Origin: Acinetobacter sp. GSS19
Lineage (GTDB): Bacteria; Pseudomonadota; Gammaproteobacteria; Pseudomonadales; Moraxellaceae
Reading direction: 5' to 3'
DNA length: 64,000 nucleotides
NCBI RefSeq assembly: GCF_028621895.1
Contig: NZ_CP117520.1
Span: forward strand, 1,116,001-1,180,000
Position 1 is the stretch's first letter, and every line of letters begins with the position of its first letter. The notes beneath the pieces were generated by a model that saw only the letters and a program-made list of their open reading frames with translations, was not told where the DNA came from and did no database searches. Below, piece after piece: positions 1-9,330 of this stretch. The translations under genes were made by a program, and so were the position numbers.

Positions 1-155
1 TCGACTTTTTCTTCTGCTTGCCAACCATAAGCGTGCGAGCGAGAAGCAGCATTACCGAATGTGCCATCAAAGGTTAAACATTCCATCATACGTTCAGCGA
101 CTTGAGGATCAACTGGGGTGGTTGCTGCGTAGTCAAGATAGATCGGACGTTTCAT
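1..155 (-). CDS. iscS: Cysteine desulfurase IscS (N-terminal part, runs off the window)
   Basis: The reverse strand reads from an ATG at 155 into an open frame that begins [20 protein letters not shown], the characteristic start of IscS, and leaves the window after about 51 codons. IscS is a cytosolic PLP enzyme that takes sulfur from L-cysteine for Fe-S cluster assembly, tRNA thiolation and other uses. It lies directly downstream of iscR on the same strand with a one-base gap, the usual iscRSUA order. The active-site lysine and cysteine loop lie beyond the window edge and cannot be checked. Confidence 0.95.
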   Translation of the reverse strand, partial: MKRPIYLDYAATTPVDPQVAERMMECLTFDGTFGNAASRSHAYGWQAEEKV

Positions 156-156
156 G

Positions 157-630
157 TCAAATACCTGTAACCGATAAAAGGGCGGAATCGTAAGCTGAAG
201 TGTTTTGGCGAATGGCGACGGTTTGTACGTGGTCACGTGCAACCAGATCAGCTAGGGTGATTTTGGCGAGATAATCGGCAATGTGGTGGGAGAGTTCGTG
301 CCATAAATCGTGAGTCAAGCACATTGCACCATTTTGGCAATTGCCTTTATGGTCACAACGGGTGGCATCGACTGTTTCATTTACAGCTTCAATAATCTCT
401 AAAACAGTGATGTCTTCAGGCTTACGTGCTAAATGGTAGCCTCCATTTGCACCACGAATGCTGGAAACTAAACCATGACGCTTAAGTTTGGCAAATAATT
501 GCTCAAGATAGGCAACTGAAATAGTTTGGCGAGCTGCGATTTCTGCGAGCGTGATCGTTTGTTCAGTTGGCTGCAAAGCTAAATCAAGTAGAGCAGTCAC
601 CGCGTAGCGACCGCGAGTAGTAAGACGCAT
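157..630 (-). CDS. iscR: Fe-S cluster regulator IscR (Rrf2 family)
   Basis: IscR is a winged-helix Rrf2-family repressor/activator that senses cellular Fe-S status through its own [2Fe-2S] cluster. The protein has the Rrf2 start [18 protein letters not shown] and, counting from that Met, Cys92, Cys98, Cys104 and His107, the same numbering as the E. coli cluster ligands. I chose the ATG at 630 because the frame upstream adds only four residues (MYRI) absent from the family. It is the first gene of the isc operon, with iscS following on the same strand. A type-1 IscR site over its promoter points to autoregulation. Confidence 0.95.
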   Translation of the reverse strand: MRLTTRGRYAVTALLDLALQPTEQTITLAEIAARQTISVAYLEQLFAKLKRHGLVSSIRGANGGYHLARKPEDITVLEIIEAVNETVDATRCDHKGNCQNGAMCLTHDLWHELSHHIADYLAKITLADLVARDHVQTVAIRQNTSAYDSALLSVTGI

Positions 631-663
631 GATTCGATACACATGTTTAGACTAGATGATTTG

Positions 664-695
664 ATTTTATGAATCCTGACTAAAATAGTCAAGTT
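664..695 (-). promoter_or_regulatory. iscR promoter with overlapping type-1 IscR site
   Basis: On the minus strand a -35 element TTGACT (687-692) and a -10 element TAAAAT (664-669) are separated by exactly 17 bp. The -35 region lies inside TTGACTATTTTAGTCAGG, which fits the published type-1 IscR motif core (YYGACTRWWWYAGTCRR), the site bound by clustered IscR. This implies negative autoregulation of isc when Fe-S clusters are plentiful. The match is read directly; binding is inferred. Confidence 0.8.
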
Positions 696-741
696 TTTTT
701 AATATTAGTATGCTTGATTTATTCTAATGTAGTATGAGTGC

Positions 742-1386
742 TTAATTTGCGAGCCAAGTATACAGTAAGATTGCCAGTAATAGCAGTGTGATAGAGGCGA
801 AAATCAGGTTGATCCAGCGCTGTTTTTGCTGCATACGGCGTAAACGGTTTTTATATTGTTTAACCTCAACTTGCAGACTGTTGATTTGCGAACGTTGCTG
901 ATCAATTTTTTCTAATAAAGGCAGGATACGTTTTTTGGATGCCACAATATTTTGTTCGTCGGCCGGTTGTTTGAGCCACTCTCTCCAATCGGACAACAAT
1001 TTAGGCAAACTGAAATGTAAGACTAAATCATAAAACTCATCTTTTAATATGCTATCACCTTGAATCCGCATATGTTTTACACTGCGACGGTTGGCAAAAA
1101 CGAAAATTCGAATCAGGTCAAGCAGGGTGGTATTTACTTCTAGATCAATTTTTTCTGGTGGAGTTAAATCGAATAGAATACCTTTTGGCGTAAATTGCAC
1201 ATAAAAATCAAAATAGGGAATATAGCTGTTAATTTTGACTGAAACTTTTTGTTCTACCCATTTTTTTGTTTGTAGACGAACCACTCGATCGTATTTCAAT
1301 ACAAACGAGAATACAGTTTCTAAAGCAATGATCAGCATATTGAGCAAAATATGCTGTTGATCTTTGCTTTGGTTCGCTTCACTCAT
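742..1386 (-). CDS. Hypothetical protein, coiled coil plus C-terminal membrane anchor
   Basis: A 214-residue protein I do not recognise. The body is soluble and mixed. Residues about 145-190 are rich in Lys, Gln and Arg with heptad-like spacing (KKRILPLLEKIDQQRSQINS onward), suggesting a coiled coil. The last 22 residues are a single hydrophobic helix (LIFASITLLLLAILLYTW), so it is probably a tail-anchored inner-membrane protein with its bulk in the cytoplasm. It lies upstream of iscR on the same strand, but iscR has its own promoter in the gap, so co-function is not implied. No catalytic motif is visible. Confidence 0.75.
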   Translation of the reverse strand: MSEANQSKDQQHILLNMLIIALETVFSFVLKYDRVVRLQTKKWVEQKVSVKINSYIPYFDFYVQFTPKGILFDLTPPEKIDLEVNTTLLDLIRIFVFANRRSVKHMRIQGDSILKDEFYDLVLHFSLPKLLSDWREWLKQPADEQNIVASKKRILPLLEKIDQQRSQINSLQVEVKQYKNRLRRMQQKQRWINLIFASITLLLLAILLYTWLAN

Positions 1387-1971
1387 CTAGATTTATCCTG
1401 CATTTATACATAAAGATTTTATAGTCTTTATTCATCGTTTTACGGCACCAAAACGTGGCCTGTAAATAAATTAAACAGCTTTGTAGACCACTTTAGCAAA
1501 AGGTTCAAGCTTTAATCTTGATATTATAAAGATATTTTTGTTGTTTACTGTTGCCGCTAGCCGATAAAACCAACAGTAAACAATATAATGGTACGAGTGA
1601 AGTGCACGTTTTGAAGAAAAATCGCCCATTTAATGCTTTGCTATCTCTATAATTCAACGAAACGGCAACTTTTTCCAAAGAGAAACAGCTGTGTCTAAAT
1701 TGTCGGTTGGGCTAGTCTGTGATGAATTGGACGTTTACTTTGGGATAGCTAAAACCTCACTTGTGCCTTATGAATTCATGAAAAATCAATTAAATTTTCA
1801 ATAAAGTAATAGTGGGCTTTTGCAAGTGTTAAAATAGTGCAAATTTTATCCATAATTGCCTCATCATGGACATGCTGCACCAGATTGTGCAGCGATAAAA
1901 ATAATTTAATACTTTCACTATTTTTCAATGATTTTTTGAGATTTATTTTTCTGAAAAGCTTTAGGCAAGTA
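1387..1971. other. Gene-free stretch upstream of hupB
   Basis: About 680 bp between the start of the membrane-anchored hypothetical gene and hupB contains no convincing gene. It holds a 13-bp perfect inverted repeat (1541-1583, listed separately), a 7-bp perfect hairpin GCTGCAC-N6-GTGCAGC at 1874-1893 without a T tract on either strand, and the hupB promoter at its right end. A 68-codon frame at 1837-2043 lacks a ribosome site and protein-like composition and was not called. Confidence 0.6.
1541..1583. repeat. 13-bp perfect inverted repeat in intergenic DNA
   Basis: TTGTTTACTGTTG (1541-1553) and CAACAGTAAACAA (1571-1583) are exact reverse complements separated by 17 bp. Neither side has a T tract, so it does not look like a terminator. 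It could be an operator for a dimeric regulator or the relic of a mobile-element end. Nothing in the flanks decides between these. Confidence 0.7.
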
Positions 1972-2001
1972 TTGCGTTTCCCCCTAAAGCATTGCTATAA
2001 A
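1972..2001 (+). promoter_or_regulatory. Probable sigma-70 promoter of hupB
   Basis: TTGCGT (1972-1977) and TATAAA (1996-2001) are 18 bp apart, and the -10 box is preceded by TGC, an extended -10 arrangement. It lies about 70 bp upstream of the hupB start codon. A consensus-like ribosome site (AAGAGGA) follows before the ATG at 2069. Confidence 0.6.
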
Positions 2002-2068
2002 GGCATCATAGTAGTTTCAATGACAGTTTTGGATCTTAAATAAACGATATTAAGAGGATACGAGTTTC

Positions 2069-2341
2069 ATGAATAAATCAGAATTAATCGATGCAATTGC
2101 AGAGAAAGGGGGATTGTCTAAGACTGATGCAGGTAAAGCATTGGACGCGACAATTGCTTCAATTACTGACGCACTTAAATCTGGTGACACAGTAACTTTA
2201 GTTGGCTTTGGTACTTTCGGTGTGAAAGAGCGTGCTGCGCGCACAGGTCGTAACCCAAAAACTGGCGAAGAACTACAAATTAAAGCAAGCAAAGTCCCAA
2301 GCTTTAAAGCCGGTAAAGGTTTAAAAGATTCAGTTGCCTAA
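2069..2341 (+). CDS. hupB: DNA-binding protein HU-beta
   Basis: A 90-residue nucleoid protein of the HU/IHF family, which bends and compacts DNA as a dimer. The start [18 protein letters not shown] and the DNA-arm segment around [18 protein letters not shown] are textbook HU. The length equals that of E. coli HU-beta. The start is supported by a good ribosome site (AAGAGGA) a few bases upstream. It is followed by its own intrinsic terminator and then ppiD, the same hupB-ppiD order as in E. coli. Confidence 0.97.
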   Translation: MNKSELIDAIAEKGGLSKTDAGKALDATIASITDALKSGDTVTLVGFGTFGVKERAARTGRNPKTGEELQIKASKVPSFKAGKGLKDSVA

Positions 2342-2357
2342 TTGGGCTGAACTTATA

Positions 2358-2384
2358 AACGCGCCAACAGGCGCGTTTTTTTAT
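2358..2384 (+). terminator. Intrinsic terminator after hupB
   Basis: AACGCGCC-AACA-GGCGCGTT forms an 8-bp GC-rich stem with a four-base loop, followed by an uninterrupted T tract. It lies 17 bp after the hupB stop codon. Confidence 0.92.
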
Positions 2385-2470
2385 TAAAAGCTCAAAATGC
2401 CGGGCTGAATGCGTTCATTCATGCGGGCTTTTCAGTTAAAATGCGCTCGAAGTAAAATATTGGAATACTT

Positions 2471-4339
2471 ATGGAATCGTTTCGTAAAGTCATTAGGGGT
2501 TGGTTGGGCAAAGTTCTACTTATTTTGTTTTTAACCCCTTTAGCGCTTGTAGGTATTGAAGGATATTTCAGCGGGAAAAATAAGGCTGATGTCGCTCAGA
2601 CGGTTAACGGACAAGACATCTCGAAAAAAGAATTAGAAGCGACGATTAAAAACTATAAACAGCAGTATTTACCTATGGTGAATGGTGACGAAACGCTATT
2701 GAACCAGCCGTTTATTGAAAAAGCGGCGTTGAACAGCCTGACAGCGCGTACTTTATTGATCCAGCAGGCAGAAAAATTGGGAATTTCCTTGAGTGATGCC
2801 CAAATTGAGCAAATGCTAGCTCAACAGCCAAGTTTCCAGGAAAATGGTAAATTCTCAAATGCTTTATATGAAAATTACCTGCGTTCTGTAGGCATGACCA
2901 GCCAAGCTTTAATCGCGAACTTGCGTGCTGACCATGCATTAAAAATGTTGACTAGCACGGTACTCGATTACGCTTTAGTGAGTCCAGTTGATGTTCAGCA
3001 GGTGGCAAATTTACAGACTGAACAGCGTACGCTGCATTTATCTAGCATCTCATTGAACGCTGATAAGCAAAATATTAAAGTTAGTGCGCAAGAAATCAGT
3101 GATTATTACAACAAACACAAAAACAGCTTGAAGCAGATCGCGAGTGTCGATGTTGACTATATCGTATTGTCACCTCCACAAATGTCCACGACTACAGCAC
3201 CTGTGACAGAAACTGAATTACAACAAGCATATGCCAAGTTTGTCGAAACACAGGGTAAAAACGCTAAACGTGAAGTGAAACATATTTTAATCACTGCAGA
3301 GAGCCGTGGGGATGCCGAAGCACAAAAATTAGCTCAACAGGTTTTCGCAAAAATCAAAGCAGGTTTGCCATTTGCACAGGCCGCAGCACAATATTCTGAA
3401 GATCCTGACTCTAAGAGCAAAGGTGGTCTGATTGAAAGCTACGCGGTAGGCGTATTTGGTACTGCATTCGATCAGGCGGTGGCATCAGCTCAGGCTAATA
3501 ACGTAACTGCACCAGTGAAAACTCAATATGGTTATCACTTGATCCAAAGCAAGACTTTGGGTACCACGGTTCCAAGTTTAGCGACAGAAAAAGCACGTTT
3601 GACTGCCGAAATTCAGAAAGCAAAAGCTGCGAATGCTTATGCAGATGCCGTAAATAGTCTGAATGAAATGGTGGTAGGCAGTGATTCCTTGGATCTAGTT
3701 GCACAAGAAGTGAAAGGTACCCGGGTTGAACGTGTGAAAGGTATGACCCTTTCGACTGTTCATCCTTATCTAAGTGATGCGAATGTTAAAGCCAAGCTGT
3801 TTAATGATGAAGTCAAGAACGGTGATCGCAATGCCTCAAGCAGTATCCAATTGGCCAATGGCGATACCATCTGGGTTAAAGTTAGTCACTATACACCAAG
3901 TGGTGTGATGTCTTTAGCTCAAGCAACTCCTATCATTAAAGCAAAATTGACAGATCAAAAAGCCTTTAATGCAGCAAAAGCAAAATTGGCAGCCATGCTT
4001 AAAGATTTTAATAGCAAGCCAGCTGCTGAAGTGGTGGCGAAATATGGCGTGGCTTTTGAAAATGCAGGTACTTTTGTACGTTCACAAGGCTTAAAACGAG
4101 AAATTGAGCGAGCTGCTTTTAGCTTAACAGCGCCTAAACCGGGTTACTGGTCTGTTACAACAGCCGCTTTGCCAAATGAGTTAGTTGTGGTTGCAGTATC
4201 GAATGTTAACAAGAGTGCCGCAGCTACTTTGGCACCTGAACAGGCTCAGGAATTAAGAAAACTCTATCAGCAATTACGCGGACAGCAAGAGTTGGATGAT
4301 TACACCCAATACCTGAAGTCTCATGCCAAAATTAAGTAA
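2471..4339 (+). CDS. ppiD: Periplasmic folding chaperone PpiD (SurA-type, parvulin domain)
   Basis: A 622-residue inner-membrane-anchored periplasmic chaperone that assists secreted and outer-membrane proteins near the Sec translocon. Residues about 12-31 (GKVLLILFLTPLALVGIEGY) form one membrane helix after a short basic cytoplasmic start. A SurA-like N-terminal chaperone region follows, then a parvulin domain at about 265-360 (begins REVKHILITAESRG, includes YSEDPDSKSKGGLIES and YGYHLIQ), then a C-terminal chaperone segment. The length matches the E. coli protein (623 aa). Parvulin domains in PpiD are often poor isomerases, so activity is not assured. It is monocistronic, with terminators on both sides. 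Confidence 0.95.
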   Translation: MESFRKVIRGWLGKVLLILFLTPLALVGIEGYFSGKNKADVAQTVNGQDISKKELEATIKNYKQQYLPMVNGDETLLNQPFIEKAALNSLTARTLLIQQAEKLGISLSDAQIEQMLAQQPSFQENGKFSNALYENYLRSVGMTSQALIANLRADHALKMLTSTVLDYALVSPVDVQQVANLQTEQRTLHLSSISLNADKQNIKVSAQEISDYYNKHKNSLKQIASVDVDYIVLSPPQMSTTTAPVTETELQQAYAKFVETQGKNAKREVKHILITAESRGDAEAQKLAQQVFAKIKAGLPFAQAAAQYSEDPDSKSKGGLIESYAVGVFGTAFDQAVASAQANNVTAPVKTQYGYHLIQSKTLGTTVPSLATEKARLTAEIQKAKAANAYADAVNSLNEMVVGSDSLDLVAQEVKGTRVERVKGMTLSTVHPYLSDANVKAKLFNDEVKNGDRNASSSIQLANGDTIWVKVSHYTPSGVMSLAQATPIIKAKLTDQKAFNAAKAKLAAMLKDFNSKPAAEVVAKYGVAFENAGTFVRSQGLKREIERAAFSLTAPKPGYWSVTTAALPNELVVVAVSNVNKSAAATLAPEQAQELRKLYQQLRGQQELDDYTQYLKSHAKIK

Positions 4340-4349
4340 CTGTATGAAA

Positions 4350-4377
4350 TAAAAAAAGCGCTTCGGCGCTTTTTTTA
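4350..4377 (+). terminator. Intrinsic terminator after ppiD
   Basis: A run of A, then AAGCGC-TTCG-GCGCTT and a T tract. The stable UUCG tetraloop and the A/T tracts on both sides would allow function in both directions. Confidence 0.92.
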
Positions 4378-4481
4378 TGGCTTTAGAATTTTCTTTTTAA
4401 TTGAACATTAAATTTTGGAACGAATTTGATTGGAACTAAGAGCTGATAACCCATAAATAGCCTAAGTATATTGTATCCATT

Positions 4482-4516
4482 AAAAACCCCAGGAAAGTAA
4501 CTTTTCTGGGGTTTAT
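4482..4516 (-). terminator. Intrinsic terminator of the ABC1-kinase gene
   Basis: Read on the minus strand, CCCCAGAAAAG-TTAC-CTTTCCTGGGG-type arms pair over about 11 bp with one wobble and are followed by TTTTT. It lies just beyond the stop codon of the minus-strand gene. Confidence 0.8.
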
Positions 4517-4526
4517 ATTCTAAATA

Positions 4527-5900
4527 TTAAGCGTATTGGCGAATCATGGCACGCACATTCGTTTTCGCGTCAATCACCGTCATAAAGGTATAAGCACCGA
4601 TAAATTTTCGGCTGATAAACATGAACTCCTTGGGTGGCACACTAAAGAAACGCGACGCCATAGATTTGCTGGCTTGTTGCATGACGCGTGTATGCAACTG
4701 GCTGTTTTTCCAGTCATAACGTTCATGTTCATCCATAAGACCCGCAGGCATTTCACGGTTATTTCGTGGGTCACTAAAGGCTTCGGTGGCGAGTAAAAAA
4801 ACCTTGGCCATATCAGGTTTGATGCTTTGTGGAATTGAGTCAAAGAAATCATAACCAGTCATGGCATTGACCATCGCTTGTGGATCATGATGATAACCGG
4901 CTTTAATCAACTGGCGCGCCAGCTGCAGGAGGTGATCATCAAATTGACGGATTGCACCGAAATCAAGCAGGACAATTTTATCTTGTACATCCGCACCATT
5001 GCCCAGTCGAACCAGATAGTTACCAAAGTTCGGATCGGTTTGCATTTCACCCCATTCAAAGATTTCACGTACTGTGACTTCTAAGGAGGCTTCACCTAAC
5101 AGGTTGCGGCGTTCCTGTGGAAGGGAGAGCATCGCAGGGCTATTGATTGGAACACCACGCTCGAAGGTCATGCACAAAATCCGATTGGTACAATACTCAT
5201 CAATGATTTTTGGCACAATGTAACGGTGATCGTCTTTGAGTCGTTCTGCAAAACGGCGTGTGGTTGTGGCTTCGAGATGGTAGTTCACTTCCCGATGCAT
5301 CATTTCACGCACTTCATCAAACCACTGATCAAACTCGCGTGTTTGTGGCACCATCCGTGTCAGCTTGAGCATATTTTTAAACAGATTCATATCCGAATCA
5401 ATCGCATCGGCCACACCTGGATATTGTACTTTTAATACCAGTTCAAGTCCGTCCGACTTGCGTGTTGCACGATGGACTTGACCTAAGGATGCGGTACCAA
5501 TCGGTTCGTGATCAATGATCAGATCATCAAGCTTGTGACCAAGTTGATCTTTAAGTTGTTCTTTAATCGCTGGCCAGGCGAGGGCAACCGTCTGGTTGTT
5601 TAAGGTATTCAGGGCTTGGGTAATTTCTTCTGGCAGGAAGTGTTCACCATACAGCGCCATCATTTGCCCGATTTTGACAATAGAACCTTTTAATTTGCCG
5701 ATTTCTGAAACCAGATAATCCGCCTGTTCTTTCATGGCCTGTTTACGCTTTTTTTCTTTATCTGCTTCACTCGAAAAAATGGACGTTGCATTAGAAGCGG
5801 CCCAGCGCGTGCCCGCGAGAAGGGAAGCTTTTGCGATCGATAAGCGTCGATCCATGGAGGAAGTTTTTAACTGTTTAAGCTTATCGTTCTGATCTGACAT
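4527..5900 (-). CDS. ABC1/UbiB-family atypical kinase (AarF-like)
   Basis: A 457-residue member of the ABC1/ADCK/UbiB protein-kinase-like superfamily. The family motifs are all present: KIGQ at 76-79, an alanine/glycine-loop variant GTASLGQVHRAT at about 135-146, the lysine in LVLKVQYPG near 157, EVNYHLEA, QTDPNFGNYLV for the Asp/Asn metal site, and LLDFG. UbiB proper is a longer, membrane-anchored protein of ubiquinone synthesis encoded beside ubiE and ubiJ. This one has no C-terminal membrane helices and no ubi neighbours, so it is a soluble paralogue of unknown substrate. The ribosome site AAAGGA supports the start. It is monocistronic with its own terminator. Confidence 0.85.
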   Translation of the reverse strand: MSDQNDKLKQLKTSSMDRRLSIAKASLLAGTRWAASNATSIFSSEADKEKKRKQAMKEQADYLVSEIGKLKGSIVKIGQMMALYGEHFLPEEITQALNTLNNQTVALAWPAIKEQLKDQLGHKLDDLIIDHEPIGTASLGQVHRATRKSDGLELVLKVQYPGVADAIDSDMNLFKNMLKLTRMVPQTREFDQWFDEVREMMHREVNYHLEATTTRRFAERLKDDHRYIVPKIIDEYCTNRILCMTFERGVPINSPAMLSLPQERRNLLGEASLEVTVREIFEWGEMQTDPNFGNYLVRLGNGADVQDKIVLLDFGAIRQFDDHLLQLARQLIKAGYHHDPQAMVNAMTGYDFFDSIPQSIKPDMAKVFLLATEAFSDPRNNREMPAGLMDEHERYDWKNSQLHTRVMQQASKSMASRFFSVPPKEFMFISRKFIGAYTFMTVIDAKTNVRAMIRQYA

Positions 5901-6076
5901 GAAGATAAAGTCCTTTAAGCGAATCGAGCAGAGGATGAAACATAAAGAATTTTACATGTTCCTGGCTTATTTAAATAGTTGAGTTGGCTGAATGTGCGGG
6001 TGATTTTGCAAATTAATACAACAGTTTTGTTTCTGCTTCCGTTGAGTTCTAGCAAAATCAGAGGATCGGCTCGAAT

Positions 6077-6382
6077 TTACATCCTAAATTGGATTTTGAC
6101 AGGTTCACGCTGAGCTAGGCGGTTTTTATTCTCTGCAATAAATTGTTCAATCATGGACTGCACTTGTACATGTTGAAAGCCTAGAGCATAGCCTTTGACA
6201 ATCACAATACTTGGGAGTGCGAAAAATACGTATTTGACATCCTCTAGGTCTGGATTTGGAAAGACTTCATAACGTATTAAAGTGTCTCGCAAAAACAGTT
6301 TTTCTTGCTGAACTTCCTCTGAGTGCTGATCATTCCAGTAACGCTCGCGCATGGCGAGAAGATTGTTATGTTTATAGCTCAT
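6077..6382 (-). CDS. Small hypothetical protein (101 aa)
   Basis: I do not recognise this protein. It is acidic-basic mixed and soluble, with no signal peptide or membrane segment. A central hydrophobic strand-like stretch (DVKYVFFALPSIVIVKGY) is followed by a charged helix (VQSMIEQFIAENKNRLAQRE). It is divergent from another small unknown gene (6536-6778), with 153 bp of shared AT-rich upstream DNA. The composition looks like a genuine protein and no better frame overlaps it. Confidence 0.65.
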   Translation of the reverse strand: MSYKHNNLLAMRERYWNDQHSEEVQQEKLFLRDTLIRYEVFPNPDLEDVKYVFFALPSIVIVKGYALGFQHVQVQSMIEQFIAENKNRLAQREPVKIQFRM

Positions 6383-6535
6383 AAATTTATATCTTGAGTG
6401 AACGTTTTCTATATGAGGTCAGGGCGAAAAATCTCAATCTTCTAGAGATTTGCTCTATTGATTAGATTGATTAAATAAGCATCACACGTTATAACTTTAA
6501 ACAGAGTGAAATAACAATAACATCAAGGTAAAGCC

Positions 6536-6778
6536 ATGAGTAAAAAAATCAAAGTCCAATTACATTTTGCCGCATGTGAAGCGTTTGGCGAGCTAAGTAA
6601 TTTTGTTTATGACATCAAATTACACACTGTTCCACGTGTAGGTGAAATTTTATACGTAGAAATAGAAAATGAAGTATTGAATTGTGCGGTGAGGCAAGTG
6701 ATGTATAACTTGTCCTTGAAAAAGAATAAGACCAAGCAAGACATCATGATTGACCTGATACCTTATGTAGAGCAATAA
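6536..6778 (+). CDS. Small hypothetical protein (80 aa)
   Basis: An unrecognised soluble 80-residue protein beginning MSKKIKVQLHFAACEAFGEL, with two cysteines and a beta-rich pattern (VGEILYVEIENEVLNCAVRQV). The start is backed by an AAGGTAAAGCC stretch just upstream. It is divergent from the 101-aa gene at 6077-6382. An intrinsic terminator about 160 bp downstream may end its transcript. No function can be assigned. Confidence 0.65.
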   Translation: MSKKIKVQLHFAACEAFGELSNFVYDIKLHTVPRVGEILYVEIENEVLNCAVRQVMYNLSLKKNKTKQDIMIDLIPYVEQ

Positions 6779-6937
6779 GGTTATCGACCATTTTAAACGC
6801 TAAAAATTAACCGGATATTCCAGATGTCGACTTTAGTCTAAAAAGGATAAAAATAAGATAATTTGTATTGCAAATAGATTAAAAAATAATCAATATTTAA
6901 ATGTGTTTTCAAGTGGTCTTGTTGTAGTTTTGTCTTT

Positions 6938-6963
6938 ACCCATGCCTAGCATGGGTTTTTTTA
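6938..6963 (+). terminator. Intrinsic terminator upstream of prmB
   Basis: ACCCATGC-CTA-GCATGGGT followed by a T tract. It lies within the 384-bp gene-free gap between the 80-aa gene and prmB. The remainder of that gap is AT-rich and shows no other gene. A promoter for prmB is expected after position 7000 but none stands out. Confidence 0.85.
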
Positions 6964-7162
6964 TGTTCATAATTAAAGCAGATTCAGCACAACCTAATTC
7001 TAGGTAAATGGCATGCTCAAATCTAATGAATTAAAGTTCGGTTGTTTCTCTAAAGGGTTTTTCTTGCTTACAATAAGCTCTTACTCGACAAAAGCTGCTA
7101 TGTGCGGGAAAAACAAGGTAGAATAGAGCGTTTTTTGCAATGATACCTTTGGAGAGCGCTGA

Positions 7163-8173
7163 GTGGAGCGACCGACTATTAGCCCTGAAAGCTTACAAGA
7201 AGCCGCGGAGCATCTAAGTACAATTCGTGATTTTATTCGTTTTGGTGTATCGGCATTACGCCAATATGATGCACATTTAGGGCAAGGGACTGAGGATTAT
7301 TTTGCAGAAAGCTCTGCTCTCGTGTTGCAAACACTGGCTTTGGAATGGAATGCCGATGCTGAAATTCTTGATGCAAAACTATTGCCGAGTGAAAAAGCAG
7401 AATTTTTAGATTTATTGCAGCGCCGGATCAATGAGCGTATTCCAACTTCATACTTATTAAATCTGGCTTATTTCTGTAACAAGCCATTCTACGTGGATGA
7501 GCGTGTTTTAATTCCACGTTCTCCAATTGCCGAATTGATCGATCAGCGTTTTGCGCCGTATTGTCTGGATGAAAATGGTGAAATGCGCGAGGCTTTAAAT
7601 GCCTTGCCAGAAAATCCAAATCCACAAATGCCACGCCGTATTCTTGATATGTGTACCGGTTCGGGCTGTATCGCAGTAGCATTGGCCTATGCTTTTCCAG
7701 ATGCTGAGGTCGATGCGACGGATATCTCGAAAGATGCACTGGAAGTGGCTGCACTGAATGTTGAACATCACAACATGCAATATCAGGTGGCTTTGTTGGA
7801 GTCAGATTTGTTTGCGAAGATCCCGGCTGAAAACCAGTATGACCTGATTGTCTCTAATCCACCTTATGTGGATGCAGAAGATATGGCTGATTTGCCAGAA
7901 GAGTTCTTGCATGAACCTGAGTTGGCCCTTGCTGCGGGTCAGGATGGTTTGGATTTAGTGCGTAAAATGTTGGCGCAGGCCGCAGATTACTTAACCGAAG
8001 ATGGTCTGATTGTGATTGAAGTCGGCAACAGTGAATGGGCGATGAAGCAAAACTTCAATACTGTTGATTTCCACTGGTTAAAATTCCAGAAAGGCGGTTC
8101 AGGCATCTTTGCTTTGACAGCCGAGCAATGCCGTCGTTATCAACAACTATTTCAAGAATCTGTTCAATCATAA
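7163..8173 (+). CDS. prmB: Ribosomal protein L3 glutamine methyltransferase PrmB
   Basis: A SAM-dependent methyltransferase that modifies a glutamine of ribosomal protein L3. The 336 residues contain the SAM-binding motif LDMCTGSGCIAVALA (161-175) and the N5-glutamine methyltransferase signature SNPPY (231-235), plus the HemK/PrmB-type N-terminal helical region. The start is a GTG at 7163, preceded at a proper distance by GGAG; no ATG is better placed. It is followed after 12 bp by aroC on the same strand, the gene order also seen in E. coli, and the two are probably cotranscribed. Confidence 0.93.
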   Translation: MERPTISPESLQEAAEHLSTIRDFIRFGVSALRQYDAHLGQGTEDYFAESSALVLQTLALEWNADAEILDAKLLPSEKAEFLDLLQRRINERIPTSYLLNLAYFCNKPFYVDERVLIPRSPIAELIDQRFAPYCLDENGEMREALNALPENPNPQMPRRILDMCTGSGCIAVALAYAFPDAEVDATDISKDALEVAALNVEHHNMQYQVALLESDLFAKIPAENQYDLIVSNPPYVDAEDMADLPEEFLHEPELALAAGQDGLDLVRKMLAQAADYLTEDGLIVIEVGNSEWAMKQNFNTVDFHWLKFQKGGSGIFALTAEQCRRYQQLFQESVQS

Positions 8174-8185
8174 GGAGTCGTGAAC

Positions 8186-9277
8186 ATGGCAGGTAATAGT
8201 ATTGGACAACTCTTCCGTGTGACGACTTGTGGTGAATCTCACGGCGCTGGTTTGATGGCGATTGTTGATGGTGTTCCACCGGGAATTGAACTGTGCGAAG
8301 AAGACTTGCAAAAAGATCTGGATCGCCGTAAACCTGGAACTTCAAAATTTGCCACACAACGCAAAGAACCCGATCAGGTCGAAATTATTTCAGGTGTTTT
8401 TGAAGGAAAAACAACGGGAACCCCGATTGGTCTGTTGATCCGTAATACCGACCAAAAATCGAAAGATTATGGCAATATTGCGCAGACTTTCCGACCAGGA
8501 CATGCCGACTACACCTATACACAAAAATACGGTTTCCGTGATTACCGTGGTGGTGGTCGTTCAAGCGCTCGTGAAACAGCGATGCGTGTCGCTGCGGGAG
8601 CGATTGCCAAGAAATATTTGGCTGAGAAATTTGGTATCGTCATTCGTGGCCATGTGACTCAGATCGGTACTGAAAAAGCAACACAATTGGATTGGGATCA
8701 GGTTACACAGAACCCATTTTTCTGTGGTGATGTCGATGCAGTTCCTCGTTTTGAAGCATTGGTGACTTCATTGCGTGAACAGGGGACCAGTTGTGGTGCC
8801 AAGCTGGAAATTCTCGCTGAAAATGTTCCGGTTGGTTGGGGTGAACCCGTTTTTGACCGTCTGGATGCGGATATTGCACATGCCATGATGGGTATTAATG
8901 CAGTCAAAGGCGTTGAAATTGGTGATGGTTTCGCAGTTGCAGAACAGTTTGGCCACGAAACACGTGACGAATTGACAACACATGGTTTCTTGGCAAACCA
9001 TGCGGGTGGCATTTTAGGCGGGATTTCTTCTGGGCAGACCATTCGTGTGGCGATTGCCTTAAAGCCGACTGCTAGTATTACAACACCTGGAAAAACCATC
9101 AATATTGATCGTGAAGATACCGATGTGTTGACCAAAGGTCGCCATGATCCTTGTGTAGGTGTCCGTGCCACACCAATTGCTGAAGCGATGCTCGCGATTG
9201 TCCTGATGGATCATTTCATGCGACATCGTGCACAAAATGCCGATGTGGTCGTGCCATTTGCACCGATTGCACCGTAA
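8186..9277 (+). CDS. aroC: Chorismate synthase
   Basis: The last enzyme of the common shikimate pathway, which converts 5-enolpyruvylshikimate-3-phosphate to chorismate using reduced FMN in the cytoplasm. The 363-residue protein starts [20 protein letters not shown] and carries the signature regions [18 protein letters not shown] and [18 protein letters not shown] chose the ATG at 8186 over the in-frame GTG at 8180 because TAAGGAG is correctly spaced for it and the family begins there. It lies directly downstream of prmB. Confidence 0.97.
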   Translation: MAGNSIGQLFRVTTCGESHGAGLMAIVDGVPPGIELCEEDLQKDLDRRKPGTSKFATQRKEPDQVEIISGVFEGKTTGTPIGLLIRNTDQKSKDYGNIAQTFRPGHADYTYTQKYGFRDYRGGGRSSARETAMRVAAGAIAKKYLAEKFGIVIRGHVTQIGTEKATQLDWDQVTQNPFFCGDVDAVPRFEALVTSLREQGTSCGAKLEILAENVPVGWGEPVFDRLDADIAHAMMGINAVKGVEIGDGFAVAEQFGHETRDELTTHGFLANHAGGILGGISSGQTIRVAIALKPTASITTPGKTINIDREDTDVLTKGRHDPCVGVRATPIAEAMLAIVLMDHFMRHRAQNADVVVPFAPIAP

Positions 9278-9330
9278 TTTTCAATGGACTAATTTTTTAT
9301 AAAAATTGATCAGTTTTCTACCGATCAAGA

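Noticed and set aside
1837..2043. 68-codon open frame just upstream of hupB
   Set aside because: No ribosome site and unlikely composition, and the hupB promoter elements lie inside it.
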